Source: Caulobacter sp. Root1455
Lineage (GTDB): Bacteria; Pseudomonadota; Alphaproteobacteria; Caulobacterales; Caulobacteraceae
Length of the DNA: 64,000 bases
NCBI RefSeq assembly: GCF_001426905.1
Contig: NZ_LMFQ01000023.1
Location: 1 to 64,000 of the forward strand
Direction: 5' to 3'
Position 1 is the stretch's first letter. Each line of letters opens with the position of its first letter. Below, piece after piece: positions 57,177 through 64,000 of the stretch. Both the position numbers and the translations under genes were made by a program. The notes under the pieces are model-generated. The model worked only from the letters and a program-made list of their open reading frames with translations, was not told where the DNA came from and searched no databases.

Positions 57177-57992
57177 TCAGCGCGGGATGTAGATCAGCCC
57201 CAGGCCGATCACACCGACCACGATCCGCCACCAGGCGAACGGGGCGAAGCCGCGCTTGCCGATGAAGGCGATCATCGTCTTGACCACCAGCAGGCCCGAC
57301 AGGAACGACACCACGAAGCCGACGGCGATCGTGCTGGCGTGGCTGGTGTCGATGTCCTTGTAGCTCTTGAGCAGGTCCAGGGCGAAGGCGCCGACCATGA
57401 TCGGGATGGCCATGAAGAAGCTGAACTCGGCCGCGGCCTTGCGCTCGACGCCGATCAGCATCGAGCCGACGATGGTCGAGCCCGAGCGTGACACGCCCGG
57501 CAGCAGCGACAGGCACTGGAACAGGCCGATGAAGAACGCGGTCTTCAGGCTCAACGCCATGCCGTCCATCTCGCGCGGGGCGGGGGCCTTCTTGTCGACG
57601 ATCAGCAGCAGGAAGCCGCCGATGATCAGCGACACGCAGATCACTTGCGGCAGGTAGGGGTTCTCGAAGAAGTGCTTGATCACGCCGTGCAGGAGGAGGC
57701 CGGCGGCGAAGGCGGGGATGCAGCCGATGATCACGCTGAGCGCGAAGCGCCGGGCCTCCGGCTTGGTCGGCAGGCCGACCACCACCTGCCACAGGCGCTG
57801 AAAGTAGACCGCCACCACGGCCAGGACCGCGCCCAGCTGGATCAGGACGATGAAGGTGTCCCAGGTCGGATCGGTCAGGCCCAGGGCGATCTTGGTCAGC
57901 AGCAAGTGTCCCGTCGAGGAGACGGGGATGAATTCGGTCAGGCCCTCGACCAGGCCCAGCACGATCGCGATCAGCCAATCCGGCATCGTCAT
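57177..57992 (-). CDS. uppP: Undecaprenyl-diphosphatase
   Basis: A 271-residue inner-membrane enzyme (BacA type) with about eight helices that recycles undecaprenyl diphosphate for peptidoglycan and LPS synthesis. Both catalytic motifs are present: EGLTEFIPVSSTGHLLL and LSLLPGVSRSGSTIVGSM. ATG 57992; alternative internal ATGs are unlikely. Divergent from gltD across 241 bp. Confidence 0.97.
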   Translation of the reverse strand: MTMPDWLIAIVLGLVEGLTEFIPVSSTGHLLLTKIALGLTDPTWDTFIVLIQLGAVLAVVAVYFQRLWQVVVGLPTKPEARRFALSVIIGCIPAFAAGLLLHGVIKHFFENPYLPQVICVSLIIGGFLLLIVDKKAPAPREMDGMALSLKTAFFIGLFQCLSLLPGVSRSGSTIVGSMLIGVERKAAAEFSFFMAIPIMVGAFALDLLKSYKDIDTSHASTIAVGFVVSFLSGLLVVKTMIAFIGKRGFAPFAWWRIVVGVIGLGLIYIPR

Positions 57993-58233
57993 TCCTTACA
58001 GGCGCACGGCCTCAAAACCCTGGGCCGGGCGTGCGCCCGACACGGTAAACAATCGGTTTATCCATAAAGTTGACTATTTTGGGTCACAGCTGAGAGTGGC
58101 TCGCAATAACCCGGGGCCCATCACGGATATATTTGTCCACAATTTTGACTGACGCATTCTTCTTGCCGCGAAGAGTCCGTATGAGGCCCGCGCACGCAAA
58201 TTTTTCCCCGGAAGCGGGGACGAGGGAAGTCGC

Positions 58234-59682
58234 ATGGCCGAGCGCATGCTGAAATTCACGACCGTCGCCCGCACGACGCCCGAAAAGCGGGCGGCCAGCG
58301 AGCGCAATGGCGACTTCCACGAGATCTACGCCGACTTCATCGACGCCAAGGCCACCGAGCAGGCCTCGCGTTGCTCGCAATGCGGCGTGCCGTTCTGCCA
58401 GACCCACTGCCCCCTGCACAACAACATCCCCGACTGGCTGCGGATGACCGCCGAAGGCCGTCTGGAAGAGGCCTACCAGCTGTCGCAGGCGACCAACTCC
58501 ATGCCGGAGGTCTGCGGCAGAATCTGCCCTCAGGACCGACTGTGCGAAGGCAACTGCGTCATAGAGCAGTCGGGTCACGGCACCGTGACGATCGGTTCGG
58601 TCGAACGCTACCTGACCGACAAGGCCTGGGAGATGGGCTGGGTGAAGCCGCTGACGGCCAAGGCCGATCGCGGTCAGTCGGTCGGGATCATCGGCGCCGG
58701 CCCGGCCGGCCTGGCCGCCGCCGAGAAGCTGCGCGAGGAAGGCTACGCCGTCACCGTCTACGACCGCCACGACCGGGCCGGCGGACTGCTGATCTACGGC
58801 ATCCCCGGCTTCAAGCTGGAAAAGGACGTGGTCGAGCGCCGCACCCGGCGCCTGGCCGACGGCGGCGTGGTGTTCAAGCTGGGCTTCGAGGTCGGCAAGG
58901 ACGCCACCCTGCAGGACCTGCGCGACCGGCATGACGCCGTGCTGATCGCCGTGGGCGTCTACGCCGCGCGCGACCTGGTGGCCCCGGGCGCCGGCAGCCA
59001 GGGCGTGGTGCCGGCCCTGGACTATCTGATCGCCTCCAACCGCACGGGCCTGGGCGACAGCGTCCCCGCGTTCGAGAGCGGCGTGCTGAACGCCGACGGC
59101 AAGGACGTGGTCGTGGTCGGCGGCGGCGACACCGCCATGGACTGCGTGCGCACCGCCATCCGCCAGGGCGCGACCTCGGTCACCTGCCTCTATCGCCGCG
59201 ACAAGGCCAATATGCCGGGCTCCTTGCGCGAAGTGGCCAACGCCGAGGAAGAGGGCGTGATCTTCGAATGGCTGGCCGCCCCGCGCGCGGTGATGGGCGA
59301 GGCCACGGGCGTCACCGGCGTGCGCGCCATCCGCATGCGCCTGGGCGCCCCGGACGCCTCGGGCCGCCAGACCCCGGAAGAGATCGAGGGCGGCGACTTC
59401 GACCGTCCGGCCCAGCTGGTGGTCAAGGCCCTGGGCTTCGAGCCCGAGAACCTGCCGGAGGCCTGGTCGGCCCCCGACCTGAAGACCACGCGCTGGGGCA
59501 CGGTCAAGGCCGACGTCCGCCACCAGATGACCAATCTGGACGGCGTGTTCGCGGCCGGCGACATCGTGCGCGGCGCCTCGCTGGTGGTGTGGGCGATCAA
59601 GGACGGCCGCGACGCCGCCGACGCCATGCACCGCTACCTGATGACCAAGACCGGCGCCGCGGCGCTGATCGCGGCGGAGTAG
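58234..59682 (+). CDS. gltD: Glutamate synthase small subunit
   Basis: A 482-residue flavoprotein that feeds NADPH electrons to GltB for glutamate synthesis. N-terminal [4Fe-4S] cysteines in SRCSQCGVPFCQTHCPLHNN and EVCGRICPQDRLCEGNCVIE, FAD site VGIIGAGPAGLAAAEKL, NADPH site VVVVGGGDTAMDCVRTAIRQ, and C-terminal FAD motif LDGVFAAGDIVRGASLVVWA. ATG 58234 after a GGGGA-like site. Upstream DNA is AT-rich (58060-58200) with two TTGACT sequences, probably promoter-bearing. Here gltD precedes gltB. Confidence 0.97.
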   Translation: MAERMLKFTTVARTTPEKRAASERNGDFHEIYADFIDAKATEQASRCSQCGVPFCQTHCPLHNNIPDWLRMTAEGRLEEAYQLSQATNSMPEVCGRICPQDRLCEGNCVIEQSGHGTVTIGSVERYLTDKAWEMGWVKPLTAKADRGQSVGIIGAGPAGLAAAEKLREEGYAVTVYDRHDRAGGLLIYGIPGFKLEKDVVERRTRRLADGGVVFKLGFEVGKDATLQDLRDRHDAVLIAVGVYAARDLVAPGAGSQGVVPALDYLIASNRTGLGDSVPAFESGVLNADGKDVVVVGGGDTAMDCVRTAIRQGATSVTCLYRRDKANMPGSLREVANAEEEGVIFEWLAAPRAVMGEATGVTGVRAIRMRLGAPDASGRQTPEEIEGGDFDRPAQLVVKALGFEPENLPEAWSAPDLKTTRWGTVKADVRHQMTNLDGVFAAGDIVRGASLVVWAIKDGRDAADAMHRYLMTKTGAAALIAAE

Positions 59683-59693
59683 GCGGCTGGTTC

Positions 59694-59782
59694 CCTCGTC
59701 CTTCGACAAGCCCGGGATGAGGAAACCAGACCGCCAGTGACGCTTCAGTAGCCCTCATCCTGAGCTTGTCGAAGGACGAGGG
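59694..59782. repeat. Paired inverted repeat, family 1 (copy g), between gltD and gltB
   Basis: Arms at 59694-59722 (variant GACAAGCCCGGG) and 59753-59781. It fills most of the 128-bp gap between gltD and gltB and ends 28 bp before the gltB start. Confidence 0.92.
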
Positions 59783-59810
59783 CGGACCAAGAAACTCTTC
59801 GGAGGCCGCT

Positions 59811-62800
59811 ATGGCCCAAGACATCGACCTGTACTTGAAGAACCGCCAGGCCCTGATCGACGGCCACGCCTATGATCCCACCACCGAGCGCGACGCGTGC
59901 GGCGTGGGCCTGGTCTGCGCCATCGACGGCCAGCCGCGCCGCGAAGTCGTCGAACTGGCGATCAAGGCCCTCAAGGCCCTGTGGCACCGGGGCGCGGTCG
60001 ACGCCGACGGCAAGACCGGCGACGGGGCCGGCGTGTTGGTCAGCGTGCCGCAGGACTTCTTCATCGACCAGGTGCGCCGCACCGGCCACGCCCTGCGCCA
60101 GGGCCCGATCGCCGTCGGCCAGATCTTCCTGCCGCGCACCGATCTGGGCGCCCAGGAGGCCTGCCGCACGATCGTCGAAGCCGAGGCCCTGCGCTTCGGC
60201 TTCTACATCTATGGCTGGCGCCAGGTGCCGGTGAACACCGCGGTGATCGGCGAGAAGGCCAACGCCACCCGTCCCGAGATCGAGCAGATCATGCTGGCCG
60301 CCCCGGCCGGCCTGGAAGGCGAGGCCCTGGAGCGCGCCCTGTTCCTGTGCCGCAAGCGCATCGAAAAGCGCGTCCATTCCCAGAACCTGTCGGGCTTCTA
60401 CATCTGCTCGTTCTCGGCCAAGTCCTTGATCTACAAGGGCATGTTCCTGGCCGAGCACATCGATGAGTTCTATCCGGACCTGAAGGACGAGCGGTTCAGC
60501 GCCGCGGTGGCGATCTTCCACCAGCGCTATTCGACCAACACCTTCCCCGAATGGCGCCTGGCCCAGCCGTTCCGGATGCTGGCCCACAATGGTGAGATCA
60601 ACACCATCAAGGGCAACATCAACTGGATGAAGTCCCACGAGATCAAGATGGCGGCCGACGCCTTCGGCGAGTTCGGGGACGACGTCAAACCGGTGATCCA
60701 GCCGGGCGGTTCGGACAGCGCCAACCTGGACAACACCTTCGAGGTGCTGGTCCGGGCCGGCCGCGACGCGCCGATGGCCAAGACCCTGCTGGTGCCGGAA
60801 GCCAACAGCCCGCACATGAAGCCGGCCCACAAGGCCCTCTACAGCTACTGCAACGCGGTGATGGAGCCGTGGGACGGCCCGGCCGCCCTGTGCGCCACCG
60901 ACGGCCGCTGGGTCGTGGCCGGCAAGGACCGCTCGGGCCTGCGCCCGCTGCGCGTGGCCTATACCGACGACGGCCTGGTGATCATGGGCTCGGAAGCGGG
61001 CATGTGCGGCGTCGAGGAAAGCCGCATCACCCGCAAGCTGGCGATCTCGCCGGGGCGGATGATCGCCATCGACCTGGCGGGCGGCAAGCTCTACGGCGAA
61101 GACGACATCATCGACGAACTGGCCGGCCGGCACCCCTATACCGACTGGCTGGGCAACATGGTCGATCTCGAAAAAGAGATCGGCCCCGGCCCCGAGCCGC
61201 GCAAGTACGGCCGCGAGGAGCTGACCCGCCGCCAGGCCGCCGCCGGCTTCAGCCTCGAGGACCTGGAAATGGTCCTGGCCCCGATGGTCGAGGAGGGCAA
61301 GGAAGCGGTCGGCTCGATGGGCGACGACGCGCCCCTGGCCGTGCTGTCGGAAAAGTACCGGCCGCTCAGCCACTTCTTCCGCCAGAACTTCAGCCAGGTG
61401 ACCAACCCGCCGATCGATCCCCTGCGGGAGACCGGCGTGATGAGCCTGAAGACCCGGTTCAAGAACCTGGGCAACATCCTGGCGCAGGACGCGGCCCAGG
61501 CCGACGTCTACGTGCTGGAAAGCCCGGTCCTGACCACCGGCATGTACGAGCGCATCCACGGCCTGCTGGGCGAGAAGAGCGTGGTGGTCATCGACTGCAC
61601 CATGCCGCTGCCGGCCCCGGAAGCCCGTCCCGGCGACGCCCTGCGCGCCAATCTCGACCGCATCCGGGCCGACGCCGAGGACGCGGTGCTGCGCGGCTGC
61701 GGGGCCATCGTTCTGACCGACGAGGGCTCGGGCGAGGACCGCGTCGCCCTGCCGATGATCCTGGCCACCGGCGGCGTCCACGCCCATCTGGTCGCCAAGG
61801 GCCTGCGTTCGTACGTCTCGATCATCGTCCGCTCGGCCGAGTGCCTGGACACCCACTATTTCGCGGTGCTGGTCGGCGTCGGCGCCACCGCGGTCAACGC
61901 CTATCTGGCCCAGGAAAGCTTCCAGGACCGCCTGGAGCGCGGCCTGATCGGCGACAAGTCGCTGCGCGACGTCTGCATCAACTTCAAGACGGCCATCGAG
62001 GGCGGTCTGCTGAAGATCATCTCCAAGATGGGCATCAGCGTCATCTCCTCGTACCGCGGCGGCTACAATTTCGAAGCCGTCGGCCTGTCGCGCGCCCTGG
62101 CCGCCGAGTTCTTCCCCGGCATGCCCTCGCGCATCTCGGGCATCGGCCTGGCGGGCCTGGAGAGCAAGGCGGTCGAGCTGCACCGCAAGGCCTGGGGCGA
62201 ACCGGCCGTGACCCTGCCGGTCGGCGGGCTGTACAAGGTGCGCCGTTCCGGCGAGGCCCATGCCTTCGAGGCGCGGCTGATCCACACGCTGCAGAGCGCC
62301 TGCGACACCGGCGACTTCGAGCTCTATCGCCGCTGGTCCAACGGCCTGCGCACCCAAAAGCCGATCCAGCTGCGCGACCTGCTGGACTGGCGCTCGGACC
62401 GCAACCCGATCTCGACCGACGACGTCGAGAGCGTCAACGAGATCCGCAAGCGCTTCGTCACCCCCGGCATGAGCCTGGGCGCCCTGGGCCCCGAGGCGCA
62501 CGGCGTGCTGAACATCGCCATGAACCGGATCGGCGCCAAGTCGGTGTCGGGCGAGGGCGGCGAGGACTCGGCGCGCTACAAGCCCCTGCCGAACGGCGAT
62601 AACCCCAACAGCGCCATCAAGCAGGTGGCCTCGGGCCGGTTCGGCGTCACCGCCGAATATCTGAACCAGTGCCGCGAGATCGAGATCAAGGTCGCCCAGG
62701 GCGCCAAGCCCGGCGAGGGCGGGCAACTTCCTGGCTTTAAAGTCACGGAGATGATTGCACGTCTGCGCCACGCCACGCCCGGCGTGATGCTGATCAGCCC

Positions 62801-64000
62801 GCCGCCGCACCACGACATCTATTCGATCGAGGACCTGGCCCAGCTCATCTATGACCTCAAGCAGATCAATCCGATCGCCCGGGTCACGGTGAAGCTGGTG
62901 GCCGCCACCGGCATCGGCGCGATCGCGGCCGGGGTGGCCAAGGCGAAAGCGGACGTCATCCTGGTGTCCGGCAATGTCGGCGGCACCGGCGCTTCCTCGC
63001 AGACCTCGGTCAAGTACGCCGGCGGTCCGTGGGAGATGGGGCTGTCGGAAGCCAACCAGGTGCTGACCCTGAACAACCTGCGCCACTCGGTGGTGCTGCG
63101 CACGGACGGCGGCATCCGCACCGGCCGCGACGTGGTGATCGCCGCCATGCTGGGCGCCGAGGAGTTCGGCATCGGCACCGCCTCGCTGGTGGCCATGGGC
63201 TGCATCATGGTGCGCCAGTGCCACTCCAACACCTGCCCGGTCGGGGTCTGCACCCAGGACGAGGCCCTGCGCGCCAAGTTCACCGGCACGCCGGAAAAGG
63301 TCATCAACCTGTTCAGCTTCGTGGCCGAGGAAGTCCGCGAGATCCTGGCGGGCCTGGGCTTCAAGTCGCTCCAGGAAATCGTCGGCCGCACCGACCTGCT
63401 GGCCCAGGTGTCGCGCGGTGGCGAGCACCTGGACGACCTGGACCTCAACCCGCTGCTGGTCCGCGCCGATCCCGGCCAGAACAAGCCCTACTGCACCGTC
63501 GAAGGCGGCCGCAACCCGGTGCCCGACACGCTGGACGCCCAGATCGTCCGCGACGCCGCGCCCTTGCTGGAGCGCGGCGAGAAGATGCAGCTGACCTACA
63601 CGGTCCGCAGCACCGCCCGGTCGATCGGTTCGCGCACCTCCAGCCACATCGTGCGCAAGTTCGGCATGAAGGGCCTGCCCGCCGGTCACCTGACCGTCCA
63701 GCTCAAGGGCTCCGCCGGCCAGAGCCTGGGCGCCTTCGCGGTCCAGGGCCTGCGCATCGAGCTGACCGGCGAGGCCAACGACTATGTCGGCAAGGGCCTG
63801 TCGGGCGCGACGATCGTCATCAAGCCGGCCCGCGGCCTGGCGGCCCCCGAGACCAACACCCTGATCGGCAACACCGTGCTGTTCGGGGCCACCTCGGGCC
63901 GGCTGTTCGCGGCCGGCCAGGCCGGCGAGCGCTTCGGGGTCCGCAACTCCGGCGCCACCACGGTGGTCGAGGGCTGCGGCGCCAACGGCTGCGAATACAT
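59811..64000 (+). CDS. gltB: Glutamate synthase large subunit (partial, 3' end beyond window)
   Basis: The first 1396 codons of GltB, which transfers the amide of glutamine to 2-oxoglutarate. Present are: the N-terminal glutaminase with the Ntn Cys30 (ERDACGVGLVCAIDG), exposed after removing a 29-residue propeptide; the central domain; the FMN synthase domain; the [3Fe-4S] cysteines C1131, C1137 and C1142 (GCIMVRQCHSNTCPVG); and the beginning of the GXGXG domain (QGLRIELTGEANDYVGKGLS). The last ~100 residues are missing. GGAGG lies 6 bp before the ATG. No frameshift seen. Confidence 0.97.
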   Translation, partial: MAQDIDLYLKNRQALIDGHAYDPTTERDACGVGLVCAIDGQPRREVVELAIKALKALWHRGAVDADGKTGDGAGVLVSVPQDFFIDQVRRTGHALRQGPIAVGQIFLPRTDLGAQEACRTIVEAEALRFGFYIYGWRQVPVNTAVIGEKANATRPEIEQIMLAAPAGLEGEALERALFLCRKRIEKRVHSQNLSGFYICSFSAKSLIYKGMFLAEHIDEFYPDLKDERFSAAVAIFHQRYSTNTFPEWRLAQPFRMLAHNGEINTIKGNINWMKSHEIKMAADAFGEFGDDVKPVIQPGGSDSANLDNTFEVLVRAGRDAPMAKTLLVPEANSPHMKPAHKALYSYCNAVMEPWDGPAALCATDGRWVVAGKDRSGLRPLRVAYTDDGLVIMGSEAGMCGVEESRITRKLAISPGRMIAIDLAGGKLYGEDDIIDELAGRHPYTDWLGNMVDLEKEIGPGPEPRKYGREELTRRQAAAGFSLEDLEMVLAPMVEEGKEAVGSMGDDAPLAVLSEKYRPLSHFFRQNFSQVTNPPIDPLRETGVMSLKTRFKNLGNILAQDAAQADVYVLESPVLTTGMYERIHGLLGEKSVVVIDCTMPLPAPEARPGDALRANLDRIRADAEDAVLRGCGAIVLTDEGSGEDRVALPMILATGGVHAHLVAKGLRSYVSIIVRSAECLDTHYFAVLVGVGATAVNAYLAQESFQDRLERGLIGDKSLRDVCINFKTAIEGGLLKIISKMGISVISSYRGGYNFEAVGLSRALAAEFFPGMPSRISGIGLAGLESKAVELHRKAWGEPAVTLPVGGLYKVRRSGEAHAFEARLIHTLQSACDTGDFELYRRWSNGLRTQKPIQLRDLLDWRSDRNPISTDDVESVNEIRKRFVTPGMSLGALGPEAHGVLNIAMNRIGAKSVSGEGGEDSARYKPLPNGDNPNSAIKQVASGRFGVTAEYLNQCREIEIKVAQGAKPGEGGQLPGFKVTEMIARLRHATPGVMLISPPPHHDIYSIEDLAQLIYDLKQINPIARVTVKLVAATGIGAIAAGVAKAKADVILVSGNVGGTGASSQTSVKYAGGPWEMGLSEANQVLTLNNLRHSVVLRTDGGIRTGRDVVIAAMLGAEEFGIGTASLVAMGCIMVRQCHSNTCPVGVCTQDEALRAKFTGTPEKVINLFSFVAEEVREILAGLGFKSLQEIVGRTDLLAQVSRGGEHLDDLDLNPLLVRADPGQNKPYCTVEGGRNPVPDTLDAQIVRDAAPLLERGEKMQLTYTVRSTARSIGSRTSSHIVRKFGMKGLPAGHLTVQLKGSAGQSLGAFAVQGLRIELTGEANDYVGKGLSGATIVIKPARGLAAPETNTLIGNTVLFGATSGRLFAAGQAGERFGVRNSGATTVVEGCGANGCEY

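Noticed and set aside
59745-63689. 1314-codon minus-strand frame
   Set aside because: Antisense shadow of gltB, beginning in a family-1 repeat; no domain.

Overview
The window looks like chromosomal DNA from a Caulobacter-type alphaproteobacterium. GC content is very high, coding density is high, and several gene neighbourhoods are typical of that group: ftsK-lolA-xthA, trpFBA-accD-folC, rnd-lptCAB-rpoN-hpf-ptsN, hsp20-DUF1150, and an mdh to acnA to ccm stretch. Small families of unknown function common in alphaproteobacteria (DUF2794, DUF1150, DUF2237) also occur, as do sequences resembling CtrA and CcrM (GANTC) sites. Genus assignment is an inference from these features and was not checked against a database.

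Layout. 1-480: no gene; three copies of a 16-bp repeat. 481-6113: heme-binding barrel, small ORF, xthA, a candidate sRNA, lolA, ftsK. 6269-9278: an AT-rich membrane protein, a tiny ORF, DUF1993, a TPR-like secreted protein and a CBS protein. 9477-14666: mdh, mesaconyl-CoA hydratase, HIT protein, a secreted protein with a histone H1-like tail, a CitE-like lyase, DUF2237. 14807-20566: flavin disulfide oxidoreductase, DUF4126, thpR, aldo/keto reductase, BI-1 protein, HdeD-like protein, DUF2794. 20682-21156: two tandem related small-RNA genes. 21294-30294: DUF1223, acnA, ccmAB, four unrelated genes, ccmCDG. 30416-36481: glycine-zipper protein, a small possibly cell-cycle-controlled gene, then the trpF-trpB-trpA-accD-folC cluster on the minus strand. 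36707-39631: a large type-I-secreted-looking protein with two transglutaminase-like modules. 39709-47013: maeB, dapB, ydbH-ynbE-ydbL. 47284-49627: Hsp20, DUF1150, cyclophilin, ptsN. 49728-55569: hpf, exoD, rpoN, lptB, lptA, lptC, rnd. 55839-57992: tRNA-Leu, NDUFA9-like protein, uppP. 58234-64000: gltD and the 5' part of gltB.

How the genes work together. Central carbon metabolism is well represented (mdh, acnA, maeB, mch, the CitE-like lyase), with glutamate synthase and tryptophan, lysine, folate and fatty-acid synthesis. Envelope biogenesis is a second theme: LolA (lipoproteins), LptABC (LPS), YdbH/YnbE/YdbL (phospholipids), UppP (undecaprenyl phosphate), cytochrome c maturation, and several periplasmic proteins.

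The most distinctive features are: (i) two tandem sRNA genes whose long stem shows compensatory base changes between copies; (ii) a secreted protein with one intact and one catalytically dead transglutaminase-like module, six FG-GAP repeats and a type-I secretion-like tail; and (iii) at least four families of paired inverted repeats in intergenic gaps, two of them inside apparent operons. No CRISPR array, prophage or complete insertion sequence was seen.
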